64,000 bases of DNA, taken from Ptychodera flava. Its lineage: Eukaryota > Hemichordata > Enteropneusta > Ptychoderidae. The stretch is taken from the NCBI RefSeq assembly GCF_041260155.1, contig NW_027248279.1, positions 920,001 to 984,000 of the forward strand, written 5' to 3'. Under the pieces are notes generated by a model. It saw only the letters and a list, made by a program, of their open reading frames with translations. It had not been told where the DNA came from and ran no database searches. A program made the translations under genes and the position numbers. Position 1 is the first letter of the stretch. Each line of letters begins with the position of its first letter. Of this stretch, positions 35,741-48,214 are shown in pieces.

Positions 35741-38700
35741 GTAAGTTGCAGGGAAAGCTTATTTATCCTACTTTGTTATTGACAGCACACTCACCTAATT
35801 GACCAAGTTTGGAAGACGTGAAGAAGCAATGAGAATAATAGCAATCGTCACTTAAATCACAAGCCCTCCTACAACATCAGCGGAATGTTAATAATGCCTA
35901 TCTTCCTTTGTTTCCAGAAAAAAAATCTAAGACGACTCAACTCTAAAGAGTAGAGTGATAGGTGTGGACCTATCAATTTCTTATCTGTTCTACACAAAAC
36001 AGTAGACGATGTTAAAACAGAAATATTTAACACGATTGGAACTAATTTTGGATAATTTGATCTTTATATTTTTTTAATTTCTGAGAATTGTTTGGTGCCA
36101 TTTAGCTGAATTTTGCAATATTACAAATTACTCATAAAAAACAAGTGTGTTAACTTCAAAAGAAAAGCAGATTAGGTTACAGTTGTAGGATAAAACGATC
36201 TTACTTCTCCATCCAATTATCCCAAATTAGTCTAATCGTGTTATTTCTTTGTGTCACTACATGAATAAACAAATAATGTTGAGTCATTTGTATTTCTTAC
36301 TCTGACAATCGCGGAGCAGGTAAAGACGGCGAGACATGCCCTTTACTACCCTGTGAAAATAACGGGAGTTGTGTACAGAATGGGACATTATACGAATGTG
36401 TGTGTGCTCCGGGATTCATTGGAAAATACTGCCATGATGGTGAGAAATACAAGCAATATCTTAATGTAGGGAAATCAATATTTAAATGACGTTACAAGGG
36501 TTTTATTTTTGTAATACAATAATATTACTTTATATGGAATATGTAAAGAGCTCCGGATAACATATAATTTTGTTTTGTTTGTTTGTTTGTTTGTTTGTTT
36601 ATTCATTCATTAATTCATTCTAATTTTTGTTTGTCTGTCTGTTTGTTTGTTTGTTGTCCGTTTCTGTTATTTTTTGGCTTGTTGTTTGCTTTAATATGGC
36701 AAAATTACAGCACACAAAATCAATTGCCTTTCCACTGCTTGACCCTTATCGCGAATGCACCATTCATTCATGTACAATGCATCTGCATACATAGAAACTC
36801 TGTTACTAGCTAATTCACTTTTCTGTTTTTGTTTTTTCCATTTTTATTCAGTTGAATGCAATCAACGGAAAAATATTACACAAATAACAGATGTCGAATC
36901 ACCTTTTTACCCAAAAGATTACCCGATCTACAAAATATGTGAATATTCTTACATAGCGGGAACGGGACAACTTATAATGGTAAGATTACACCGCGTTAAA
37001 GATTATTGTCGAAATTTCACTTTACTATTTTTTATTTAAATCATTTTGCATATTTTTCTTAGTTTCCAATCGTTAAAAACATTGACATATACTAGACGAT
37101 GTGCAAAATATAATTTTACAGAAGCACATGTTAATAGATGCTTTCTGTCGGTATGTCATTACAGCTGAACTGGTCAGATTTTGAGTTGGAAATGTCAGAG
37201 GAATGTAAGAAGGACTACCTGACAGTGTTCGACGGAAGCGATGAAACTGGTCCGCCTCTCGGTAAATATTGCGGGAACAAGACGCAAGGGTCAATTACAA
37301 CATCTGGACGGCGAATATTCCTAAAGTTCAGATCAGACGGGTCAAACGTTGCTAAGGGTTTCCATTTCACGGTGACGCCTATTCAAGATGATGGTACACC
37401 CTTATCAACAAGGACTGATTACACAGGTCTGTTTAACCTAGTTGTTTGCCAGTAATTCCTGGCGTCCCATACACCGTCAAAAATGACGATCATGTCTGTA
37501 TTGTACACGCAACGCCTCGTAGCTCGGACATTAGAAAAGTGCGGGACAAGTTACAATAGAGCCTTACGGTATAGAATAGTGAATCACATCATGGTACAAT
37601 ACATTACTGTACAATGCAATACAGAACAGTACATTGCAGTACAGTACAGTACAGTACAGTACAGTACAGTACAGTACAGTACAGTACAGTAGAGTAAAGT
37701 ACAGTACAGTACAGTACAGTACAGTACAGTACAGTACAGTACAGTACAGTACAGTACAGTACAGTACAGTACAGTACAGTACAGTACAGTACAGTACAGT
37801 ACAGTACAGTACAGTACAGTACAGTACAGTACAGTACAGTGCAGTGCAGTGCAGTGCAGTGCAGTGCAGTGCAGTGCAGTACAGTGCAGTGCAGTGCAGT
37901 GCAGTGCAGTACAGTACAGTACAGTACAGTACAGTGCAGTACTGTACAGTACAGTACAGTAGACAGTATAGTACAGTACAGTAGAGTACAGTACAGCACA
38001 GCACAGTATGCTACAGTAGAGCACATTAAAATACAGTACATTATATTAAAGTACGGCGTGGTACACTATTCCCCACCACAACACACTGCAGTAAATTAGA
38101 GTATAGTAGAGTACATCACTTGACAGAACGGTTCAGTTAGTACATTACAATACAGCACAGCGCATCACAGCACAGCACAGCAAAGTGAAGAGCACTACAG
38201 TGCAGTGTACTACAGAAGTGTAGGGCACGTAGAGTTCTGTACAGTATGATACAGTACACCACAATATACCAAACCACACCACATCACACCACAGTAAGTA
38301 CCGTTCAGTACGGCAAAGTACAGAACAGTACATCACAGCATAGCACAGCCTAACGCAGCACCATACAGTACAAGATACTACAGTACAGTACAGTACAGTA
38401 CAGTACAGTACAGTACAGTACAGTACAGCACAGCACAGAACAGTACAGTACAGTACAGTACAGTACAGTACAGTACAGTACAGTACAGTACAGTACAGTA
38501 CAGTACAGTACAGTACAGTACAGTACAGTACAGTACAGTACAGTACAGTACAGTACAGTGCTGTGTAATACAGTGTAGTGCAGTAAAGTGCAGTGCAGAG
38601 TAGTACATTGCAGTACATTACACTATTGTAAAGCAGGTACAGTACAGTACAGTACAGTACAGTACAGTACAGTACAGTACAGTACAGTACAGTACAGTAC

Positions 38701-41700
38701 AGTACAGTACAGTACAGTACAGTACAGTACAGTACAGTACAGTGCAGTGCAGTGCAGTGCAGTGCAGTGCAGTGCAGTGCAGTGCAGTACAGTACAGTAC
38801 AGTACAGTGCAGTGCAGTACAGTACAGTACAGTACAGTACAGTACAGTACAGTACAGTGCAGTGCAGTACAGTACAGTACAGTAGACAGTATAGTACAGT
38901 ACAGTAACGTACAGTATAGCACAGCACAGTATGCTACAGTACAGCACATTAAAATACAGTACATTATATTAAAGTACGGCGTGGTACAATATTCCCTACC
39001 ACAACACACTGCAGTAAATTAGAGTACAGTAGAGTACATCAATTGACATAATTGTTCAGTAAGTACATTACGATACAGCACAACGCATCACAGCACAGCA
39101 CAGCAAAGTGCAGAGCACTACAGTGCAGTGTACTACAGAAGTGTAGGGCACGTAGAGTTCTGTACAGTATGATACAGTACACCACACTACACCAAACCAC
39201 ACCACATCACACCACAGTAAAGTACCGTTCAGTACGGCAAAGTACAGAACAGTACATCACAGCATAGCACAGCCTAACGCAGCACCATACAGTACACGAC
39301 ACGACAGTACAGTACAGCACAGCACAGCACAGAACAGAACAGAACAGTAGAGTACAGTACAGTACAGTACAGTACAGTACAGTACAGTACAGTACAGTAC
39401 AGTACAGTACAGTACAGTACATTACAGTACAGTACAGTACAGTACAGTACAGTAATTTATAGTATAGTACAGTAACGTACTGTGTAATACAATGTAGTGC
39501 AGTAAAGTGCAGTGCAGAGTAGTACATTGCAGTACATTACACTATTGTAAAGCAGGTACAGTACAGTACAGTACAGTACAGTACAGTACAGTACAGTACA
39601 GTACAGTACAGTACAGTACAGTACAGTACAGTACAGTACAGTACAGAACAGTACAGTACAGTACAGTACAGTACAGTACAGTACAGTACAGTACAGTACA
39701 GTACAGTACAGTACAGTACAGTACAGTACAGTACAGTGCACTGTACTGCTTTAATTGCATATTATTACATAATTTTTTTTTTGGAAAATTAAACGCGCTA
39801 TTTAAAACCATTACTTAACCATGGAAAGCAACACAACAGTTTCTATAAAGAAGTCACACGATAATGCTGATATCCTTTGCCTTTGTCCAACCACCAGAAC
39901 CTTGACTTGTCAACAGTAGCGTTATGCTATCTTTTCATTTCCATAAAGGAATTTGGTATATTACACGATTCCACTCCTAACTTACTTGACTTTGTCCCCT
40001 GTAGTCATGGAAGATGCTGAAACAAAGGCAAGGGGTGGTGAACTGTCTTCTCACCGAGCCTACCCGAACGGTTCCGAACTTGTGAAAGGAAAATACGAGA
40101 TCGATATCAGGAACGACGGAGATTACGACCAAACATACGTAAAATTTACAGATATCACTTTATCTGATGAGATTGATCAGGTAGGATGTACATGTAGCTC
40201 ATGTACGTACGTATGTGTGTACAGTGTGTGTTTAGGTTCGTAGCTATGCGGACAAGTATGTGCGTTATTTATGTAAGTATTTATGTTTGATTGTTTGTGT
40301 TGTCCGTTCATTTTGTTGTTATTGTTGTTACGACTGTAAGTGTGATCAAAGTGCGGGTAGTATAAAAGGCTTTAAGTTTGACCTTTGAGCTGCTGTGGCC
40401 TGTTTTATTTCTGTCATTCTCGTAGTTTGGTGGTCTTCTATGCGATATCGACCGCTTGAATAGGTGTTGCTATATTTGTTCCTTTTAGATAAACTTAGCA
40501 AGTCTTTTGAGTGTTTTCTTGGATTGAGTTGAATTTTCATTAATCTGCATTTTACGTTGAAGGACATTGGTGTGTTTTTTACCATATATGTTGCTGCACA
40601 CGGTTGGAATTTTACAGCGTTTGTCGACTAATATCTCCAGATCCAGATTGCAACATCGAATCTTACACAGGAAGACATGGCTCAGACATAAACGATGGAT
40701 TTGCTCATAAGGTCAATGAAGTGGAAGAATGCTGTCAGCTTTGTAATGAAACTGATGCATGCGTGTCTTACGGCTTTGATACCAGAAGTAAGAACTGCTG
40801 GTTGAAAGACGACATGCCCTGGCCAACGTATTCACCTGACTTCCACTCAGGTAAGTACAAGGTGATACATTAGAGCTGAGAAGTATTCATCATTCTGTAA
40901 AACTGTGTATGTCGTCAGACAGCTTAAGATGATAAAAGTTATATAGTGACATATACATATGAAGTTAGGGGGAATGTTTATCTGACGCGTTTTCCTAGCC
41001 TTGGAGCGAAGTGTATGTAAGAGCAAGGTATAATTGATTTGGGGTAAAGCCTTACATGTCAAGGAGTAATATTACGATATTTAAGCAACACAGAAACCAG
41101 TGTACTGCGACCTTTGTGTGAAGTCGTGGTAAAGGGACATGATTCGCGATTTTCTCAGCTTTACAAATATTATAGTATTAGTACATCACCAATCCAAAAT
41201 TTGATAATATACGATACAAATCTGCGAATAACATTTTCTCTTCTTCGGACAGGCATCATTACGCCATGTGACAATAGATTGGAAATGATAAAGATCTTCA
41301 GTGATAGTAAACTGATTGGCATAGTGTGCCAGGGGCATCATGGGAATGGCTTCGTCTCAAGCGGCAGAATTACACTTGAAATGCACATCAGTGACGCTAT
41401 TCAAAACGAAAAGGGATTCAAAGGAATCTATACACTGTTCTACATGTCAGGTAAGATTGGCGTACAATGGAGAAAACACAGTTTAATGTGCTCAGTGATT
41501 GTGTTAAGTAGCCAATTACCTCGTGGTCACTGAAAAGCACAAATACATGTCTATCTCATCTGTGCATCAGTAGCACCAGAATTTTGTACCTGATTAACAT
41601 ACGACCGACTATTGTAACATTTATTAAATCTTCGTTTAAAAGGTAATATTATGAAGCTTTATGTCGCTTTATTTTGTGATCAGATGAAGACGGAAAGTGC

Positions 41701-42347
41701 TGGAATGAAAACGACTATCGGTGCGAAAATGGACGGTGTATCTCCGAATATCTCAGAGACGACTATCTAGACCATTGTGATCACCATGGGAAAGCCTCGC
41801 GCTTAACAAGTACTTCAGTCGGTAAGTGGCTGGAAATCCCACAAAGAAAAAAGAGTCCCATTCGGTATTGATCATTTATGTTAACTGCAAGATTAATGTG
41901 TTGAAATTTCGTTCGATGTCTATCCACGTAGAGGGATGCCTTAGATCAGAGAAATCAAAGTAAAGCATTACCTACGGACCCGGAGTTTTAAAAACTGAGT
42001 TTTGGGCCTACATAGTTAAAGGACTACGATACGTAAGAAACATCTTGTAATTAAGTTTACATAAACTCTGTCTCCTAGACCAAGACCAAAAATCATACAA
42101 CAAAATATTATGATTTTAACCCTCTCAAAAACAATAAATTTTTGAAAAAGAACATTTAAAGTCTTAAGTGCTGAGGGATTTCATGGACAATATGCGCTAT
42201 AGTCATAGCGAGACACCTCCGGAGAATAGCATTTGTTATCGCTGATATTGTTCAGTGATCGTGCAAGGATCTCATGTTTTACTTGCTTTTCTTACAGTAC
42301 TGGTATCGCTGATTATGTTTATTCTGGTGGATGATTTGCAGTTTTGA
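35677..42347 (+). CDS. Gene B: EGF-CUB-CUB(PAN)-LDLa paralogue of gene A
   Basis: Exons: 35677-35740, 36320-36439, 36852-36979, 37165-37426, 40005-40180 (or to 40202), 40641-40850, 41253-41450, 41684-41821 and a possible last exon 42298-42347. The product is a signal peptide (MMRVATAVYLVALINLLRAV), one EGF, one full CUB, a CUB split by PAN, and a four-Cys LDLa. Lengths and phases match the 3' half of gene A almost exon for exon, so the genes are tandem duplicates; A has an extra CUB-CUB-LDLa-EGF block or B has lost it. With donor 40181 the phase into the PAN exon is off by one; donor 40203 (GTACGT) restores it. No clear full-length TM exon was found. The role is probably extracellular recognition. 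Confidence 0.82.
36029..36242. mobile_element. MITE copy 3 (~212-bp family)
   Basis: Same TIRs as 2309-2519 and 13036-13248. The right arm has lost a base or two in its terminal block. Flanking ATTT on both sides may be the target duplication. It lies in the first intron of gene B. Confidence 0.82.
36320..36439 (+). CDS. Gene B EGF exon
   Basis: A 120-bp phase 1-1 exon, GETCPLLPCENNGSCVQNGT then LYECVCAPGFIGKYCHDG, with six Cys in EGF spacing. It is the counterpart of gene A EGF2 at 24259-24384. Confidence 0.9.
36852..37426 (+). CDS. Gene B CUB exons
   Basis: 36852-36979 (128 bp) and 37165-37426 (262 bp) encode a full CUB: ECNQRKNITQITDVESPFYP, then CKKDYLTVFDGSDETGPPLG, KYCGNKTQG and the closing GFHFTVTPI. 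The two exons match CUB3 of gene A in length and phase. The second donor is the weak GTCTGT. Confidence 0.9.
37590..39748. repeat. CAGTA (ACAGT) pentanucleotide satellite with ~920-bp higher-order unit
   Basis: About 2.1 kb of TACAG repeats with GCAGT variants lies in the gene B intron 37427-40004. Non-repeat blocks recur at a fixed distance: the block with AAAGTACGGCGTGGTAC is at about 38050 and 38972, and the block with ACACTATTGTAAAGCAGGTA is at about 38620 and 39539. This gives a period near 920 bp. All long YCTVL- and VQYST-type open frames here are repeat artefacts. Confidence 0.95.
40005..41450 (+). CDS. Gene B CUB half - PAN - CUB half
   Basis: 40005-40180 reads EDAETKARGGELSSHRAYPN then KGKYEIDIRNDGDYDQTYVK, a CUB first half. 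40641-40850 is PAN (DCNIESYTGRHGSDIND...EECCQLCNETDACVSYGFDT...NCWLKDD). 41253-41450 is a CUB second half (CDNRLEMIKIFSDSKLIGIV, then CQGHHG...GFKGIYTLFY). All have intact frames, which makes this the better reference for the nested arrangement. Confidence 0.75.
41684..42347 (+). CDS. Gene B LDLa-like exon and possible C-terminus
   Basis: 41684-41821 (138 bp) encodes DEDGKCWNENDYRCENGRCI then SEYLRDDYLDHC, a four-Cys LDLa variant as in gene A. A candidate last exon, 42298-42347 (acceptor CTTACAG), gives VLVSLIMFILVDDLQF and TGA. Its hydrophobic core is only ~11 residues, too short for an ordinary TM helix, so this exon is uncertain; a GPI-type tail or a missed exon are alternatives. Confidence 0.6.
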
Positions 42348-45300
42348 TGACGTTTTGTGCCCATAGTATTCACACAGCAGGCGACGTGCTCACAGTTATG
42401 GTGACGTTTTATGACTCAATACTCTTCACATCATTGGACGCGTTCGCCTTTCTAAATTGAGTACTAGATACAACATCTACGGAACAAGACTATTGTTTAT
42501 TTGGAAAAAATCAGTGAATAATAATTGCTTGCATAATGCCTTGAACAAATATTTCTTCAAATGACAGGGCTTTGTCATACATTACATTACCAGGGAAAGA
42601 ATAGAAATGACGAATAATCAACAACTCCATACTTTAAAAGAAACCTATAACATGTATCACAAGAACGACCCAGCTAAGGTTCATAATATTATATATCAAA
42701 CGAAAATACTAGTAATTTCCGTCGATTTAGAATGAATTGTTATACTTCATCAGTGTGAAAAGACTTTTAATCTAAAAAACTATTGAAAATCAAAATCAAG
42801 ATTTCAGCAGTTTTGTCTCTTCATTAGAAAATGTTGTCTTAAGAAATTGCATTAGAACATATGTGAAAATGTATATATATATATAGTTTTACAAGTCTTT
42901 ATTCTATTGTATTTGATAATTTTCTTCATTGAAACTGATCCCCTCAGTATTTTTCTGTCTGTATACATAGAAATAGCTTTTTGAACACTAATTTTTGAAG
43001 CTTTGAGCGAGTATCTATAGTATGGCGGTGTCTTTATTTTACGTTACTTGAACCCGCTATTAAACTTACGTTCCCTGAATCATAGTTTGTATTATATTTG
43101 TAGACTGAAAGATCCGTCGCTGAGGACGCTCCCTACGCTCGTCTCCTCCGACGACTGGACGCGGTCTGTCACATGCGGCAGCGCGATGAAAGAACGTTAG
43201 TCACGCCTACAACTGTTTTGGTCGCTAAAATATGTGACGTTTTATGCAGATTGCTGTTGAATATTTATTGAACTCAGAAGGGGAGCGTGGAGAGCGCTCT
43301 CGAGCGACGAATCTTTCAGTCTATAATATTTGGTGAACTGCAGTGTCTAACACTTACTCTGTACGTATTTGTGACACAGCGTTTATAAAATCGTCTTTTA
43401 TGCATAAACATAATTGCAAAGTTGATGAACTAGACAAAATACGTCTGGATCAACGTGTTCTGAGTGTCTCGTTGTTTCATCAAAATATTTACTTTGAATC
43501 AGCGACAGTTTGACACAACCTTTGCACCCTGTATTGTTACTGTAATTTATCATCCGTCAATAAAGCTACAAACTGTGATTATCAGTAGCGTACTTAACAA
43601 TCGATTTTCTCAATGCTTCGTTCATAACTAAGTTGTTAAGCATTGTGAGAGAAAAACGTGCACGCATAATAGGGTGACAAGCAATCTCTAATAAATCTAC
43701 CGTTTGGAATTTTCGACAACTTCTGCTTACTCGTCAGTTTGTCACCAAAATTTATGAAAAGTCGACATGCTCAATTACAGAGTGGTTTGGTCGGTGCACG
43801 CATCGTTTGGGTTTTAAATGTCTTTTGTATAAAAGTCAAGGACAGCAAAGTTTGAAGGCAAGTTATTTCAAATTTGCAGTAAAGCACATGTGACGAAAGT
43901 AGAAAGCGGCGAAAAGACCGGGTAATAAGCATATGTTCTTTGCTCTGAATGACGTAATGAACATAATGGGGCTCCTACAAGTTCCCAAGCCAAGTCTGTT
44001 TCTGGATAGTGCTTCATGCCCCTCGATACTGCAATAAAACGAATCAAAATGACGATTGAGATATTTACGTCTACGTTCAATTTGATGAGAGACTTTGAGG
44101 CAACGTGAACGATATGTGTAGTTCAATCACCTGCTGACGACAGAGACGGCGATGTAAGAGCTAGAATGCTAATGGCGGCAGAATATTTGGTCTGAACCTT
44201 CTTTTCAGGTCACCAGTCCGTTTAACCTTTATAAATACGGATACTTAAATACAGAGGAATTTTAACACCTGCATTTAGTAGGTAGTGTGCACGTAGATAT
44301 GCACCGCCTCACTGGAGTCGTAAAGCGATAAATGTAGGAGTTAAGGCCAGACACAAATTATTTTCAAGCGAGGCTGATTATGAGTGCTAGGTTTATGAGG
44401 GTTTATACAAATTGATAAATACATCGTTAAATATCATAAGGCTTGACTCTGATAATGTGGAAAGAATTCACGAAAAATAAGTTTTCGGTAGGTCGCATAA
44501 CTTCAGTAATTTAGGTAATATAGTGTGTATTTGTGACTATTTGCGTGAATATGTAGGTATAGCTGCTTTAAATGCGATTCGTGAATCGGGGATTACTAGC
44601 TGCATCACTTCAAGTTCTACTCAGACACCAGGCAAAAAACGTTTACTGGGAACAACAAATACTTCCTTTGTGGAAAAAGCAGACACAATAGCCGATTTCA
44701 AACAATCAACACAATACTTTTTTCAACGACTTGAGTCTACGGCTTCATTAAAATGTAATGACGCTGACTACAGAGACGTTTCCTGCGTCTCGATGTTCAA
44801 AGCCTTATCACTTCGCTCAAGGATATCCTACATTATAGGATTGGGTCGGCTACCCAATGTCAGTGTGGTTTCCTCACACTCATACAAAGCTTCACCTATA
44901 CCTTAAAACTTTTACCATACACCAACCATTATCATGATTTATAAGCCACTCCTGATATTTGGTCTTGTATCATACATTTAATTTCATTTTATCTTGTGCC
45001 AAAACATCAATTGGAATACCACAGTCATTTAGTTTCTTATCACACAAATAATACTATGTACATGTATTCTTACATACATAAACTAAATTCCGTTAGACAC
45101 CATGCCTCATTTCCTCAATCCCTAACCGACTGATAGTCGGGCCGCGATCTGTTGGGCCCTGTCGAGGGGCACCTTCTAAAGTTACTCAAGAGCTGGTAGA
45201 TCTGGTTAGGGAATATGTGTGATCTGTGTTTTTCTACTGAAAAGCTAAGGTACTCTCTCAAAAGAAAAGCGGACATTTACAAAGCATACCGACACGCCAA

Positions 45301-45534
45301 CTTTGAGGGTGCCCCTAGACGGGACCTCGAAACCAAGGCTGCATGTAGACCTAACTGCAAAACGGTACTATCGTCCCTGCCTGAGGGGAATTTGTTTTTA
45401 CCTTTTTTTCTACTCGTACACCCTCTATGATACTCGTAGGCGCTCTTGCAGCAACCCCTCAATAGGTAGATTACTTGGCCCTACCTCTGTGGAGACAATC
45501 GTGGACACCCTCGCAGCAACCACTCAAGTTATTA
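42348..45534. other. Intergenic flank of gene B
   Basis: It holds the inverted-repeat element 43101-43323 and an AATAAA at 43559-43564 (possibly too far from the gene B end to be its signal). Much of it (from 41300 to about 44400) is the parent of the duplicated segment at 45.5-47.5 kb. The 127-codon frame at 44523-44906 has no recognisable domain. Confidence 0.45.
43101..43323. mobile_element. 223-bp MITE with TA-bounded inverted ends
   Basis: The ends are TAGACTGAAAGAT and ATCTTTCAGTCTA. Pairing continues inward (CGTCGCT / AGCGACG; GGGAGCG against CGCTCCC). The TA at each edge fits a Tc1/mariner-type target duplication. No coding capacity. Confidence 0.8.
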
Positions 45535-45969
45535 AGTGACGGTAAACTGATAGGGATAGTGTGCCAGGGGGGGGGATGGGTGCTAATCTATGAACTGTTC
45601 TACATGTTAGGTTAAATTGAGATACAACAAATGAAACGCAGCTTACTGTTTTCTTTGATTGTGTTAAGAAGGTAAGTAGCTCGTGGTCACTGAAGAGCAC
45701 AAATACATGTCTATATCATCTGTGCATCAGTAGCACCAAAAGTTTGTACCTGATTCACGCACGATTGACTACTGTAACATTCACTAAATTTTGGTTGAAA
45801 AGGTACATTATGAAGCTTTATATGCTTTATTTTGTGGTCAGATGAATATGGAAAATACATGAATGAGAACGACTACCGGTGCGATAATGTACGGTGTATC
45901 TCCGAATATCTCAGAGATCACTATCTTCACCACTGTGATCACCATGCCTCTCGCCATACAAGTAAACGA
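45535..45969 (+). pseudogene. Decayed partial copy of the gene B 3' end
   Basis: The copy begins in mid-exon (AGTGACGGTAAACTGATAGG matches gene B from about 41301), keeps the intron (GTGGTCACTGAAGAGCACAA against the gene B version) and the LDLa exon at 45841-45965. In that exon the first Cys is lost (GKYMNENDYRCDN against GKCWNENDYRCEN). The CUB exon part carries an internal deletion next to a G run. No upstream exons are present, so this is a truncated duplicate, not a gene. Confidence 0.8.
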
Positions 45970-48214
45970 GTATCTAAAGTTCCAAACATAAAAGCGACCC
46001 ATTTCACTATTTATCGTTGACTTCACTGTAATTTTGTATTCATTGAAGTAATGTGCTTACATTTTGTTCGTTTTGTTTCAACGTAGAGGGATTCCTAATG
46101 ACATTCGATCAGAAAAATCAAAGCAATACAGAATGACCAAGATGTCAAAAATTTCAAGCGGAATTTAAATGGTGACCAAGTTTCGCGCATATATACACGA
46201 ACCCATAAGATACAAGTCTAAATGAATATGCCCTATAATCTGAATGGAGCGAGACATGGAAATTGAATTACGTTTGTCAAATGAAATTTCGTCTAAGAAC
46301 AGTGGTATGACAGTGTTGAATTTGCCGGGCCTGTTAGAAGGTCTGACAATTTGTCAGATTTCAGAGGTATATATTTTCGGAAAATGCGCAAATTTTGATA
46401 ACAAATAAATACAGTCATAATTGTATGCACATAAAAATATTGACCCTGTTTCAGGTCTGTATTCACATTGCTGAGTACATATAGTGATGTGACAGGCAGA
46501 AATGTCAGGCCCTATAACATCAATGTGTCTACAACATTGTATATAGCCATGTCGTCACAGGACTGGCCACAGACCTGTACATAAGCCCCTGTTATAGCAA
46601 CGGGATGTCTTTGCTGACACAGACCTGTACCACAAGGTTGTGTCAGGGTCTGTACAGGGCCTGTCACACGGGCAAATGTTATTTTGCTTTGTAGTTTACT
46701 ACAGCATTACTGAAGCGTGCATGCATATTTTAAATTTGCCTGGCTTTCATATCGGGAGTTGCCGTAATGAGTGTGATACGTACAGCCCTGTTAACAATCT
46801 CAAAACATACTATTGTTTTGGAATTATTTCATGTCTACTTTCTCATCGCTACGTAACCTGTGGGTGTATGAAAAGTCGAAATGCTTAGTTACAGAGTTCT
46901 TTTCTTAAAGTTTTATAAAACGTCAAAGACAACAAACTTCAACGTATTTCTATTTCACTGGACAGCACAAGCAAGCAAAGTTCAAAGCCGTAAAAATCAC
47001 GAATTATATAAGAAAACTACTCCCTGTCCCGAATAATGTAATTCCCATATAGGGCTGGTGGGGTTTTCCCCTAACATAGTTTTTACATGAATTCATTTAT
47101 GACGTCACTGCACAACTCTTCTATATACAATAACAATATAATTCGTGTGTTGACATTACTCAATTTGGGTATTGAAAATGACGACTTAGTGGTTTACTTC
47201 ATTCATTTTTAATTTGATGGAAGATTCTGGGGAACCTAGATTTATTCAATTGAGTAGATGACTGTTGTGACGATTGTAAGAATGGCGGCGAAGTGTTTGT
47301 CTTTATTGACCTTATCCAGGTCATCTTTTAGTTCAGCCTTTATCAGTACTGAGGCTGCTATACAGAGGAATTTGGACGCCTGCACTCAGAACCAATAGTC
47401 TCTCTATGATGTAAATAAGTTCCGTCGGACTGGAGACATGTCACTGTAAAGCCATAAATCCGCCTGGCAAACGTATTTATACAAGTCTGAACATTTCGGA
47501 AAGGGATTATAGAAACAATTAGGTCATTTGGTAGTTTGCAATGACTTGGTTTAAGTGTATGACTAAGGTCATTTCTTGTGAGTTTGTGATAAACAGCGCA
47601 GCGCATTGCGTGAAAATTCATTGCAGAGGCGGACGCAATACATGAATCAAAGACTAATTATTTGCATTATTCTAGGTCCCACTGCGCAAACTCAACTCTG
47701 ATCAGTTTGCTGGGAACTATGTAACGATAATAAATGTATTTACGAAACACGACAAACAGTTGATTCTATCTTTGTGTGAAATTCACTGATATAGATGACA
47801 GCCTATGTCATATAATCAAGACATATTTTTGTATTTACCGAACTGAACTGAATCTTCAGCATATATAAACGATGCCACCAGTGGCGATTGCTATCTCGGC
47901 CTGGACGTTGTGCACGTGTCTGCTTTGATTTTAAGTTTTACATGGCTCTGTAGGTTGTTGGAAATAACTAAACTCGATGATCGTGCATTTTAGCCAGGCT
48001 ATATGCATTTCTAGAAATTCATGATGCTAATTTGCTATGCTTTTAAAAAAAACTTTGTATGAAAAACTTCAGTATTTTGGAAACAACAAGCTATGTAACA
48101 GACAGGTAGTAGTTGAGAGACAGAAGGAGGACGACAGAATTCGTACGTCGCAACCTGAAGTCAATAATAGAGACTGGTGAAGAGTGAGTATGATAATTTG
48201 TGGAAGCTAATGTT
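45970..48214. repeat. Continuation of the duplicated gene B flank
   Basis: Anchor matches to the 3' flank of gene B continue in the same order: TATGAAAAGTCG...TTACAGAG at about 46868 (gene B side about 43757), and ATACAGAGGAATTT...CCTGCA at about 47365 (gene B side about 44250). Spacing is shorter than in the parent. No exon is recognised in 46000-48214. Confidence 0.6.

Noticed and set aside
37590-39748. CRISPR-like regular repeats
   Set aside because: A eukaryotic pentanucleotide satellite without unique spacers of constant length; CRISPR arrays do not apply here.
37564-39818. Long open frames (up to 260 codons) on both strands rich in YCTVL or VQYST
   Set aside because: They are produced by the CAGTA pentanucleotide, whose 15-bp frame period contains no stop on either strand. 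No protein signal.
44523-44906. 127-codon + strand open frame between gene B and its duplicate
   Set aside because: No motif recognised and no counterpart in the duplicated flank; not reported as a gene.
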